Assembly: GCA_002914845.1 (NCBI GenBank)
Contig: JXTC01000017.1
Location: forward strand, 449,431 to 513,430
Source: Trema orientale
Lineage: Eukaryota > Streptophyta > Magnoliopsida > Rosales > Cannabaceae
Length of the DNA: 64,000 nucleotides
Reading direction: 5' to 3'
Below, in pieces: positions 12,791 to 23,603 of the stretch (positions within the stretch are counted from its first letter, which is position 1; every line of letters starts with the position of its first letter). The translations under genes were made by a program, and so were the position numbers. Under the pieces are notes generated by a model. That model did not search any database, was not told the DNA's origin, and saw only the letters and a program-made list of their open reading frames with translations.

Positions 12791-13169
12791 GGGATAGTAC
12801 CATTTTTATATTTGTATTTTGATATTTTGTTTGATTTATATCTTGTGATTTAATTATTATCAATATTGATCTTTAGATTTAAAATTTGTTACAAATGTAT
12901 ACCCTGATATCAATTTAAAGCAGTTAATTTATCAAGATAATTTAATAAACTTATTCATGGATTAGTTTTTATACAATTTATTTTTAATTTTTTAAACAGT
13001 ATCTTGGTAAATTAATTGTTCTAAATTGGTGTCGGAGTATAAATTTGTAACAGATTTCAAATCTAAGAATCAATGTTGATAATAATCAAAATACAAGGTA
13101 TAATTTAAAATACAAGGTATAATTTAAACAAAGTGTCAAAATATAAGGTATAAAAATGATAATTACCCC
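12791..13169. mobile_element. Long-TIR foldback element (MITE-like), about 380 bp
   Basis: The left end (GGGATAGTACCATTTTTATA) is matched by the reverse complement of the right end (GGGGTAATTATCATTTTTATA). The similarity continues for about 150 bp on each side through ATTATCAA-ATTGAT-TTTAGATTT-AAATCTGTTACAAA. The flanks begin TTATTCAC and TTATTGAT, an imperfect possible target duplication. There is no coding capacity. It is a non-autonomous DNA transposon by structure; the superfamily is not assigned. Confidence 0.6.
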
Positions 13170-13603
13170 TTATTGATGCATACAAATTTTGATCCCATAG
13201 AAAAGAGAGAGCGAAAAAAAAAATTCGGAAAAAAAAAACCAAAGAGAACTCCAAGTGTAGGTGTCTTTTCAGCTAGGTATATGTGTACCTTATGATAATT
13301 AACTAATAATTAATAATATTATCGGTCACCTTAAAATACCAAGCGCATACATAAGATGTTGGTTTCTTACTGAGTTCCAGACGAGTCCTATCTGAAGTGT
13401 CACTTTATTCACCAATAAAAAACTAACATTTTACGTAGTACACCTTAAAGTAATGCCCTTACTTGTACTCGTTAAGAAATTTTTACTTCTATTCTACAGA
13501 CTTAAAACATCTTAAAACTTGGATACATACTAACTTCCACACTGGCACCATGTAATGGAACGACATTTGCCCCTCATTTAAGACTAATTATATATATAGT
13601 GTA

Positions 13604-14458
13604 CTACCCTGTGTTCTTCAGGATAGGGAAGCTTGAGGCCACCTCTCCATCCTTAGTTTCAAGTCTTTCTTCCTTCACTAGCTTACCAAGAAGCTCTCCG
13701 CGATCATAGAAGACCTCCACCTTCACAATTTTGTTATTTTCATTCAACTGCTGTCATAAAAAAATTTAAAAAAAAAGATCGAATATTAGGCATGTAGATA
13801 AACAAAGTTAGATTAATTAATAGGATTGAAAACCAAAACAAATATGTGGTGATTCGTATTCTTCAACATCATCACATTATATCATAATTAATCAAATCTA
13901 AAGAAGTCTAAATGTCTAGCTAGTCTATAAAAATAAATTAATTATTTTATTGATCTCTAAATTATTACAAAAGTTTCATTGTAGTCGCTTAACATTAAGA
14001 TTGAAGATCTTAAATTTTGAACTTACTAAAGTGTTTGACAATTGACATTTTTAACATTTTGAGTTAAATCTTTAATGAACATGGACTTGATGAAACCTTT
14101 TCCAATCTAATTATTACATGAAATTACTATACTACCCTTTTATGTACAGTGTATACCTCAAGAGTGAACATTCCGAAGAGTTCTATCATTTCTCCCGTAG
14201 GAGCATGGCCCTTGAAAGGGCCTTCCATTAAACCTTAGTGGCGGAACTTGTAAACAATCAGTGGTGGCCCACAATAGACCTGGACAACCTCTACGGCGAA
14301 GCCACGTGGAAAAGTTGTTAAGAAAACCCGATTAGAAGAGTCAGTGGTTTCCACAGTTGGGTCATAGATCCGAAGATGCTCTGGCAGTGAGGTTTGTAGA
14401 TGTGGGTTATAGCCTCCTCCAGACTTCCCTAATTCTTCCAAATTCCAAGCTTTTCTAC
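13604..14458 (-). pseudogene. Pathogen-related protein, copy 2: 3' fragment with a nonsense codon
   Basis: Exon 3 (14157-14458) and exon 4 (13604-13747) align throughout with the other copies and keep both splice sites. Exons 1 and 2 are not found upstream, where an LTR-like fragment lies instead. In the conserved FRHWG motif the Trp codon has become TAA (14235-14237 on the plus strand), so translation would stop in mid-domain. The last exon otherwise reads cleanly (NKIVKVEVFYDRGELLGKL) and is closest to copy 3, which suggests that copies 2 and 3 came from a recent tandem duplication. Confidence 0.88.
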
Positions 14459-14624
14459 CTGTTACATCATAAATCTTAATTAATCTCTCAATTTAATAAT
14501 TAACGATATGATTCCCAATTATTATAACTTACAAGTGGGGTATTTTTATACAAAGACCAAATTTTAATTTCGTGGATCACGTGTTATGTTGACATTTGTC
14601 GCCTCAATAGACTAAAATATTTAT

Positions 14625-15415
14625 TGTAAAAACCCGAATTTTAAAAGGATAAATTGAGAATTTTACCGATTTTCAGATTTAATAAGAGAGAGACTAAATT
14701 GCGAAAGTTTTAAGAAATGGGGACTAAATTGCAATTTCTAGAGAGACTTAATTGAAGGAATTTTAAAAATTAGGGGCCAAAACGTAATTTTAGAAAAATT
14801 ACACAGTGCCCTATTTGAGTCATGTGGGTTTCTATTTTTCCCACTCTCTCTTTCTCTCCCTCACCCGAGCTCTCTCTCCCTCTAGTCTCTTTCGCTCGCT
14901 CACGACCGAAGGGGATGAAGGACCGCCGAGCAGCCACCGATCATCGTCCGGCCAGCCCAACCACCGACAGACCTCTGGCGCAGCTCCATGATGCCCGTGC
15001 CGCAGGTCCCGAGCTGCCGGAGTGTTGCAGTCGTCGGAAAATGTCGTTTTGGCCGCGGGGAAGTTTTGATTTCCAGCGTCGTTTCGGGCTGTTTTAAGTC
15101 GCGTTCTTGGGCTCATTAGATTCGTCTTGTCGAGAGGAACCTCTAGGTATATATCTCGTGGCTCCATTTTGCTCGATTTGAAAGTTGCTATTTTGAGTTA
15201 TTTGAGCTTAAGTTTGACTTTTGGATCTATCCGTTGGATTGTGTTTTTGATGTCATTTTTGTGATATAGTTGGAAAATAGAGAAAATTGATATATATATA
15301 TATACATATTGACTATGTTTGATGATCGGCACGAAAAACGAAATTAGAGGGCTAAGATTTATCTCTTTTTGCGTACCACCGGTCCGATTTCGGTCCAGAT
15401 TCGAATTAGACAATA
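14625..15415. mobile_element. Fragment of a long LTR (gypsy-like), related to the one at 33070
   Basis: The segment starts TGTAAAAACCCGAATTTT, a typical plant LTR beginning. It passes through AT-rich text and then an abrupt GC-rich part (about 14900-15070), the same layout as the LTR at 33070-40045, and also shares words such as TTGCGTACYAC. No matching end or internal coding region is seen, so it is taken as a broken remnant. It occupies the place where exons 1-2 of pathogen-related copy 2 would be expected. Confidence 0.5.
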
Positions 15416-16399
15416 AAAATGTCCTCTCAATAGACCCTATTGGGAATATATATATATATATGCGTGGCCAATAGATGCATGCAATATATATAGGTCATTT
15501 GGCATCATTTAATTTTTTATATGGGGCACTGCTCCTTACTAGATTAGGTTGTACAAGGCTGCTATTATACGATATGTCTTCCCGATTTTATAAAATTGGA
15601 TGCCAAGTTGTGTCTCAAATCATTTAGCGAGACTGTAATTAATTGTAAGAATGAAATCGAAGCTGGGAAAGAAATGCAATTGATGTAACTCGTTTCTAGT
15701 CCAACTCACTGAATAGATTTTAATAAAATAGGGTGAAAAAAGAGAAACAAATAACGAAAAAAGAAGAAAAAGCCGAAGTATTAATCTCTGATTTTGTACT
15801 GTTTCTAGACTGAAAACGTTCGTAAAATATGTGGTCGTTATTACATGCGTACGTTTTTCCTAGACAAAAATACATCTAACTAAAATTTGTTTCATCGTAT
15901 TTAATTTTTATTTTATTTTCTTACATCCCTGCCAAATAAGTTTATAAGAAACAGAGTCCAATATTTGTTAACCTTTTTTTTTTCTTTATTTTTCCGAGTA
16001 CTGGAACTTAATTACTGGGCTGTCACTTTATTTTCATTAACTTTCACACTAACAAATGATGCTCAAAAGTTGATCTCTGGCTTGATTTCAGCTGGTCCCA
16101 TGGGAGCTCTTGATTTAATTGATTCAGTGTTACTTTGTTGGACTAATTGTGCATCTTGTTACTCAATTTTTCGTAACGGAAATAAAGAATCGGCCACCTA
16201 TTAGCAAATAGGACTTGTAATTTGTCCAGTGATATATACTGGTGTAATTGTTGTCCTTTATTTTTATCGTCCACTGACGATCCAAATTAATACAAAGCGC
16301 TTTTTCCCCCCAAAAAAAAAAAAAATTTCTTTTCATTAACAATAAGCAAATAGCTATAACAAAGTATTTCAGCCTTTCATAATATATATATATAGGGTG
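15416..16399. other. Gap between the LTR fragment and pathogen-related copy 3
   Basis: AT-rich DNA with no recognisable gene. One frame at 15965-16204 shows no family features and is taken as chance. Confidence 0.45.
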
Positions 16400-16527
16400 C
16401 TACCCTGTATTCTTCAGGATAGGGCAGCTTGAGGCCACCTCTCCATCGTTAGTTTCAAGTCTTTCTCCCTTGACAAGTTTCCCAAGAAGTTCTCCACGAT
16501 CATAGAAGAATTCTACCTTCACAATTT
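16400..16527 (-). pseudogene. Cut-off C-terminal coding remnant of pathogen-related copy 3
   Basis: This is the downstream part of the ancestral exon 4, now separated from the reading frame by the MITE at 16528-16707. It still encodes KVEFFYDRGELLGKL-like text and ends in the ancestral stop at 16400-16402, with close similarity to exon 4 of copy 2. It can no longer be translated with the rest of the gene, because the stop inside the MITE comes first. Confidence 0.85.
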
Positions 16528-16707
16528 GGGCGCGTCTACAGTAGGGACGCCGACGCGCCCCTACGTAGAGCCCTGTCTATTCACCGTTGGATGGGAATCT
16601 GTATATAAATAGATTCTCCACAGATTCCCGTTATTCTCCACAGATTCCCATCCAACGATAATTAAGGCATGACCCTACGTAGGGACGCTCCTACCGTAGC
16701 CATCCCC
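16528..16707 (-). mobile_element. Foldback MITE family A, copy 3, inserted in a coding exon
   Basis: A 180-bp element, reversed relative to copies 1, 2 and 4, begins GGGCGCGTCTACAGTAGGG and ends GTAGCCATCCCC. It is flanked by a perfect 9-bp target duplication, TCACAATTT, at 16519-16527 and 16708-16716. The paralogous exon of copy 2 carries a single uninterrupted TTCACAATTTTG at that place, so the empty site is visible inside the same window. A 9-bp duplication points to a Mutator-type transposase acting in trans. Confidence 0.95.
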
Positions 16708-18584
16708 TCACAATTTTCTTATTTTCATTCACCTGTTGTGGCAAAAAAAAAAAAAAAAACATACATATATATATATACACTCACACAAAACAAATAATTT
16801 AAGTAGTTGTACATGGTTGGTATATTTGAATGTATGACCATATCAGAATAAATCAAATTATTAGAAGTATAAATCTCACACATATATATATAGGGGAGGA
16901 CTACAGTAGAGGCGCCCCTACGTAGGGTCACCCTTTATACACCGTTTGATGGGAATCTGTGGAGAATAACGGGAATCTGTGGGGAATCTGTTTATATACC
17001 AGATTCCCATCAAACGGTGTATAGACAGGGCCCTACGCAGGGACGCCCTCTGTAGACGCGCCCATTATATATATATATATATCTCCATATAATTATGCAT
17101 AATTTAATGTGCATTATTAATTAATGAGAGGGATATCATATATATCTAGTTCATGGACCTCAAGAACTGCAATTCCGAAGAGTTCTATCATTTCTCCTGT
17201 AGGAGCATAGCCTTTGAAAGGACCCTCCATGAAACCCCAATGCCTGAACTTGAAAACAATCTCCGGTGGCCCACAGTAAACTTGGAGAACCTCCAGAGCA
17301 AAACCACGAGGGAAGGTTGTCGTAAAAGCCCGATGGGACGAGTCGGAGCTTTCCTCGGCCGGGTTGTAGATCCGAAGATGCTCAGGCAGTGAGGTTTGCA
17401 AATGTGGGTTATAGCCTCCCCAAAGCTTCGCTACTTCTTTCAAAGTCAACGCTTTTCTACCTGTGTTGATGAAGTCTCTCTAGCTCAAACTTAGCATATA
17501 ATTTTGCTACAATATAGCACAATCAATGCATAACGCATGGTTTTTTGGTCTTTTCAAAATATTGGATTGCCCACTGTGCATTTTTTTTTTTTTTTTGAAA
17601 AATGGGACTTAACTAATGACCACCACTTACTACAAATTAAAGGAAAATGACACACACACACTACCAAGGTTTGAATCCCTGACCCCCCAAACACACACAC
17701 ACAATCCTCAAATCTTGGACCAACTGAGCTAGTCCCAATTGGCGCATTCCTTCGAGACATCGCATTGCCCACTATGCATCTAATTTTCTATATAAGCACC
17801 ATTCTTCTCTCTCTCACACGCATCCAAATTTGAATACTCACACAAATTTGACATTTTTTCCGGTTAAGATCGTATGTAGCAAAATATCACTTTTTTAAAT
17901 AGCTGAATCGAAATTAACGGAGCATGAAATTACAAGAATCAAAGTTAACAAAAAAATTTCATGCTCCGTTGACCAACACTTTCAGTAGTTAAATTTTTCC
18001 TTTAAAATTGATTTGGGTCAGGACAACTAAAGAAACAAAACAGATATTTTTTTAAAGAAAAAGTAGAATAAATTAGAGCAATTATGTTATAAATAAAGAG
18101 GAAGTAGTGGACTCGTCTAAATTTTTCAATTTAACTAGATGTCGTTTTGGGAAGTCTATTGCTGTACCATTTAGGCTGTAAGTGAAACTCTGATCAATGA
18201 CTTTAAAGTCTTCAACACTTGCTTTATGAAAAATCTCCATCTCCCATGTCTTGACAAGGTTCTGCACCATTTCTTCAAGTGACCCTGGAGGCCATGCCTT
18301 CCATTTATATATACAATCATTGTTGATCAGATAATACATTAATGCATATGTAAATACTAATGAAAAGATTATTATTATTATAAGTACTAGCTATACGTTT
18401 ATTAATGAATAACAATATTACATTTAAGCACTTAGAGAGAGACCTTAGTTTTTCCTTCCCCAAAGAGTTTGTTGACAACATCATACGTAGGAGGCTCACC
18501 AAACCTCCATGTGGTGTTCTTCTCTCCCTCATCATATAAGAAAGACCGATATTTTTTTTTCCCATCATCGACCGAAGATGCCAT
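16691..18584 (-). CDS. Pathogen-related protein, copy 3, C-terminus replaced by MITE sequence
   Basis: Exons 18444-18584, 18168-18297, 17159-17460 and 16691-16732 join in frame to 204 residues with intact splice sites. The N-terminal three-quarters match the family (GEKNTTWRFGEPPTYDVVNKL, SLEEMVQNLVKTWEME, TTTFPRGFALEV, FRHWGFMEGPFKGYAPTG). Exon 4 starts VNENKKIV as expected, then runs into the inserted MITE, adds RGWLR and stops at TAG inside the MITE's terminal repeat. The normal last 35-40 residues (VEFFYDRGEL to PILKNTG) are lost. Introns 2 and 3 carry a SINE and another MITE copy. Whether the shortened protein is stable cannot be judged from sequence; the gene may be dying. Confidence 0.85.
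16893..17063 (+). mobile_element. Foldback MITE family A, copy 4 (intron 3 of pathogen-related copy 3)
   Basis: A 171-bp element begins GGGGAGGACTACAGTAGAGG and ends TGTAGACGCGCCC, in TATATA-rich flanks. Its internal arms are of the CCGTTTGATGGG type, like copy 1. It lies only 185 bp from copy 3 in the opposite orientation, so the two could form a much larger inverted repeat in the pre-mRNA. Confidence 0.85.
17582..17763 (-). mobile_element. Second tRNA-derived SINE type, with 16-bp target duplication
   Basis: On the minus strand a tRNA-like head has an A-box-like TAGCTCAGTTGGTCCAAG and a B-box-like GGATTCAAACC. Between them lies a (GT)n tract, and a second (GT)n tract follows. The 3' end is a run of A (T on the plus strand from 17582). 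The flanks ATTGCCCACTGTGCAT (17566-17581) and ATTGCCCACTATGCAT (17764-17779) match at 15 of 16 positions, as expected for LINE-type target-primed insertion. It differs from the SINE at 5980. It lies in intron 2 of pathogen-related copy 3. Confidence 0.8.
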
Positions 18585-21500
18585 ATTATATGATCTATAT
18601 GTCGATCCTCAGTATAGACAATGAAGTATATGGGACTTTTTTGGATCTGAATTGTTGTGCCACCACAAGGATCCTATCTATAGACAGAACAAAATGTATG
18701 TGATCATTCATACACAATTGTTTTTTTCAGATGCAGTTTCACCATACTTTAATTAATTGTCATGCATGCTGCTGCAACTCAGTTACCAACCAAAATTAGG
18801 AGTACCTAGTCTTTTTACCTTTTTTTAGTACGTAGTCAAATTGTATATTTTAGCTTACTTAATAAGAAAATTTTAGTCTGGATTGCGTGTACATTGAAAG
18901 GTCAACTAATAGCAACATTAAGTAATTTATTCTTTATACCCTACACAAATTAATGTCCCTTTATTTTTATTTTTATTATTACACTATATTTATGAAGACT
19001 GAAGTTAGCAGTATGGAGGGTTGGTTGGATAATTGTATATGAGGAACATATCTAAAGCAATTTTCCAAGATGAACTCGTAAGCAGTTACGTAATAAACTC
19101 TCCCTTTAATTGAAAAAAAGAGAGAGACGCAGTTACGTAATAAACTCTCTCTTTAATTAAAAAAAAAAAAAAGAGAGACGTAATATCATAAAAAGCTTAA
19201 AGTATATATTATTTGTTATGATCAAACAATTCTTTTGATTTCTTATTTACTTTTCCTGAAAACAAAAAAATTAACAAATTATATCTTAATCCCCTAATGA
19301 AAAGGTATATGTATTATTTTTTAATGATTTGACTCTTAATAACAGTACATGTATAGAAAATCAATGTTCATTGAATTTAGACCGAGTCATATACTAAGGT
19401 CGATCACAAGCCAAAAAGAATCTCTGTTCCCCTATCTGTCTTGTGAGACTGTCGACCGGCGTCAGGACCCACTTCTTGGGTAGATGTTGTCTAATTTGGC
19501 TATATTGCTTCACTGTTTGTGAAATGTTTCTACATAAATAAGAAATTTCATTCTTTATAGGATCCAATCACCTCTCCTTCCGAATGATGTGACCCACACC
19601 TGTATTGAGACTGTCGTTCATATCGTTTGTCAAATTTATATATGTTTTGTCCACTTCAACTACTAACTCATCACAATTTTCCAGCATCTATATTCAACCA
19701 ATGTCTTTCTAGGAAATGTTCAGTATATATTAATCACAAAAATATTCAATGGTGAATCTAATTGTGCAGCTTATACTCTTCTCAAAAAATATAAAATAAA
19801 AAAATTGTGCAGCTTATGGTTTGGAAATCAAATTTGCTCTTGATAGACAATGAAGTAATTTGGCTGGGGGATATTTTCACCTAAAAAATGTGATTTAATT
19901 TTTGAAGTGGTAAACCGTGCTTTGCAAACAAACATACATATCCGTAAGTTGAGTTTTGGTTTTCCTGATCTATTGATTCCTTTTTTATCAAGATTGAACC
20001 CTGTGGTAAACCATTGTTTTATTTTATTTTTTTTCTCAATTAACGTTTGTGTTTATTTGATATAATTAATTCTCTATTGTCACCCTTCCCCCATCCGTTC
20101 TCAATAACTCTATTAACGACAGTTTTCTTTTTCCTTTTTTTTTTTTCTTTTGTTAATTAAACTTTCAATATTTGAAATTTTCTTATCGAATTGATCATTT
20201 GGTTGTCGGACAACTGACAATCACAACAAATTTTTAGGTAGTAACCAATTACCTCAAGTATCTTATAAATTTGTAAAAACTGGTATTTTTCTTAATATTT
20301 TAAATTTGTATTTTATAAATAAACTGGTATTTTTCAAAAAATTAAAATCCGGGATTATTCAAAATTTTTGAAATTTTATCATATAAAATAATTTTTTTTT
20401 CCTAAAATCAAATCTCCTCTATAATTAATTACTTATGTCCAATAAGGGATATTGGTCAATTTTTTTCTCTCGCGTTACGCTCGGCCTGTCCAACTAATGG
20501 GCTTCCTACAAGAATCTAGGCCTAAAGTTCGAAAAATTAAAAAATACCCAACAGGCTGAATTTTTTAAGGAATTCCGGTTTTACTTAGAAAACTATCCTA
20601 TTTTAAAGTTTATTTAGAAAAGCACAATTTTTAAAAAATATTCCGAAAAAGAATATTTTTCTTCACTATTGGTGTTTTTTAAATATATTCAAGTAACTAA
20701 TCGGGTTATTTAGAATAATGAATCGAGTTACCTGAGGTATGGTTACCTCAAATATTTCATCAATTTTTAAAAAATAGTATTTTTCTAAATCTTTTAAAAG
20801 TGATATTGTTCTAAATAAAACTAGAATTTTTTCAAAAAAAATTTGAAATCCGCGATTTTCAGTTTTTTGAAATTTTACCATAAAATCAAGTTTTCTTCCG
20901 ACATTAAATTCATTAGATTGGAGAAATATTATCAGGCCTTTTAGTATTAATAATCTTGCTTATCAGCCTAATCTCCTCTCAAACATGGAAGTAATCAATT
21001 GGAAAAGCAAGTTAAAGACCATATTGGGCTCGATGTACAAATACCCATATACTATTTGGACCCAAAAGAATGACACTAAGCCTACAATGTCGGGAAAAGG
21101 ACACGGGTAGGATGTTAGGGATTGCGCACTAAAAGCATGTAATTAGGATGATCGTTGCGCTGATAAATAAGTATAATTACGGGTTTCTTAGTTTCCTTCA
21201 TAAGAACCTAAGTTATTTCTTCTAGGTATCATTTAGCAAAAAAAAAAGTATAATTACTTTTTCTCTGTGTTTACTTTTGTCTTCTCTTTTATGCAATTAA
21301 ATATCGTGTTATTTCCTTGATTATTGATGTGACTTTAACTAAGTTTAAATTAAACACTAAAGAAAGGCAAATAAATCCAAGCTACATCGTTGGGTTACTT
21401 TGTAACCCTAGACAAAAATATTTAGTTTGTAAAAATATTTGAGAGCAAAACCAATTAAATTCAACCAGTACAAGAGATTGTAATGGTACAAAAGTTAAAA

Positions 21501-21884
21501 GATGAGAGAATTCAAAATCTTAAGTCAATTTCCCCTTTTGGATGAGCTTATGATATCCTCTTGAAAGTTGTTGTCTTGCTTCTCTAAAGTAGAATTTGTC
21601 TTCCTAATGGTACTACAAAAGTGATCTTATAAATTGCTATCCAAATTATGCTAATGAAAATCCTCTCCAAAAATAAAATAAAAACTAGAATTAAGATCTA
21701 AAATATTAATATATGATTGTAATTTGTCTCTCTTTTTTGTGCTTTTTCCTCCAAAAATGGAGTTTTTAGACTTGTCTTCTTGGAAATGGTGCTTGGTAGC
21801 TATCTTTCTTTAAAAAAAAAAAATTTACTTGTTGCTTGTATGGGTGACATTGCAACTTCATGGAAATCTGATGGCTGAGGTTGC

Positions 21885-21923
<39 letters not shown>

Positions 21924-23055
21924 GGAATTTGAGCCATTGAATAAAGAAATGGACAAGTGATCTTTAAATATGAGGAGAGATATGCGTTAGATCAGGTGTG
22001 GATGACGTAGGTTGGAGCATGGCATTTTGGGTGCTAATGGGATCCACATGGAGAGCGTTGGTGCCAAATTAAGAACACCCGTGTTAGTCCGTTGCTAGAG
22101 GAAGCAGGCAAACTTATAGAGGAAATGGCACGTGCGGAGCATCGGATCAGACGAAGTGGTAGATGGCATATGTAAACTATAGCATGTAATTGGAGATAAT
22201 TTTTTTGACGAAATGCTAAAATTTAGTATTGGCATAGGATACAATGTATGTCCATTAGAGATGCTCTTTGTTACAAATATTGTATTATCGGTCATAAATT
22301 TTGTGACTGTCCAACAAAAATTATCACGAAAAAATAGTCAAAAAAATCATGTTGGTCCAAATTACTTCTAACCATGTCCGAACCCTTTTTGTTTGCAAAA
22401 AAAAAAGTTGATGGATATCTCTTTTCAGAGTAAAATGATAAAAAAAAAATCTGTTTTTTTTTTATTTTCTTACATTTATTAGAGTTAAAAAGTTTATATT
22501 GCAATTTAAAAAAAAAGTTTTATTAGTGCTCTCCACTTAGAGTAATCCAAACACATAAAAGGCAAATCACTAGTTTACAATTAGTCGTTTAAAAAAAAAA
22601 CAATAAGAATTAATTGAGATGCATTCTAGCAACACTATTTTTTACATTATTTCTTCTTAATACTTGACATGTGAAGTCCAATAACTAAAATATCTCACAG
22701 GCATTCTGATCGTATAATAAATTATTTCTATTAGAAGTGACCCATCACCGGGATCTCATCCGTCCTTTTTATTATAAAAAAAAAAGTTATTTCTATTTGG
22801 CACGTTCACCTAGAATAGGATCCTCTGCCAATTCTCTGCCCAACAAAAAAGAAGATGATACCTTATTAAAAAGTTTGTGTCTCAGTGCTTTTCCTCTCAT
22901 GTCTATTATCAGAAGAACCTCTGTTTAACCTATTAAAAAAAAAGAAAAAAAAAAAAAAAAGAAGCCAAAAGAGTTGCTCCAAAATATGTCACTTGTACAG
23001 GCCATTACCTGCCCTCTTCTTCTTCCTGTCCATCTGAATTATTCGACACCATTAA
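18585..23055. other. Gene-poor intergenic DNA
   Basis: No gene is supported. Visible structure: a tandem duplication of about 58 bp at 19078-19175 (units share GCAGTTACGTAATAAACTCT), a pair of diverged direct repeats (about 20250-20395 and 20745-20885, sharing TTACCTCAA-TAT and TTTTACCATAAAAT-like ends), and a (GA)n microsatellite at 21889-21921. The rest is AT-rich. Confidence 0.5.
21889..21921. repeat. (GA)n microsatellite
   Basis: An uninterrupted run of GA dinucleotides of about 33 bp. Confidence 0.9.
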
Positions 23056-23603
23056 GAATTTATGGCATAAATGGTCCATGAACTATCTAATTTGTGATAA
23101 TTTGGCCCCTAAAGTTCTAAATGTGGCAATTAAATCCTTTATAAACTTTTCATTTTGAAGTAATTTAGTTCTTGGACTATCTATTATAATTTATTGTTAA
23201 ATTTTTAACCAAAAACACACGTGGGGAGCACCTTGTAGCATCTGAGAGTGTATTTAAAGGAAAATAAACTGAAAGAAAAATGATTTGGAGAGAAAGAAAG
23301 ATGTATTATTTACATTTTTTAGGAATCTTTGTGCCGCAAATTAATAGAAAATTTTGCTGTGACTGTTCATTCTTATGCTTAAAAATTCACAAAATTTTCT
23401 TTCAAATATACTTTCAGATGCTTCTACGTACTCTTCATATATGTTTTTCATTAGAAATTTAACAGCAAGTTGCAATATAGATAATTCAGAGACCAAATTG
23501 CTTCAAATCAGAAAGTTTAAGGGTTTAATCACCACAATTGAAACTTTTGAAGACCAAATTACCACAAGTTGGATAATTTAGGGACCATTTGTGCCATTAA
23601 CCC
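23056..23603. mobile_element. Mutator-type non-autonomous element with long TIRs
   Basis: The left arm (GAATTTATGGCATAAATGG) and the reverse complement of the right arm (GGGTTAATGGCACAAATGG) stay similar for about 125 bp through AATTTGGYC and AAACTTT-ATTTGAAG-AATTTRGT. An exact 9-bp duplication, CACCATTAA, flanks it at 23047-23055 and 23604-23612. Long TIRs with a 9-bp duplication are the Mutator (MULE) pattern. No transposase frame is present. Confidence 0.85.

Noticed and set aside
14806-15167. Overlapping Ser/Arg/Pro-rich frames on both strands
   Set aside because: They come from the GC-rich patch of an LTR-like fragment. No protein family is visible and frames on both strands are open only because of composition.
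15965-16204. 79-codon plus-strand frame
   Set aside because: No conserved motif, no splice context joining it to other exons, and starts in a T-run.
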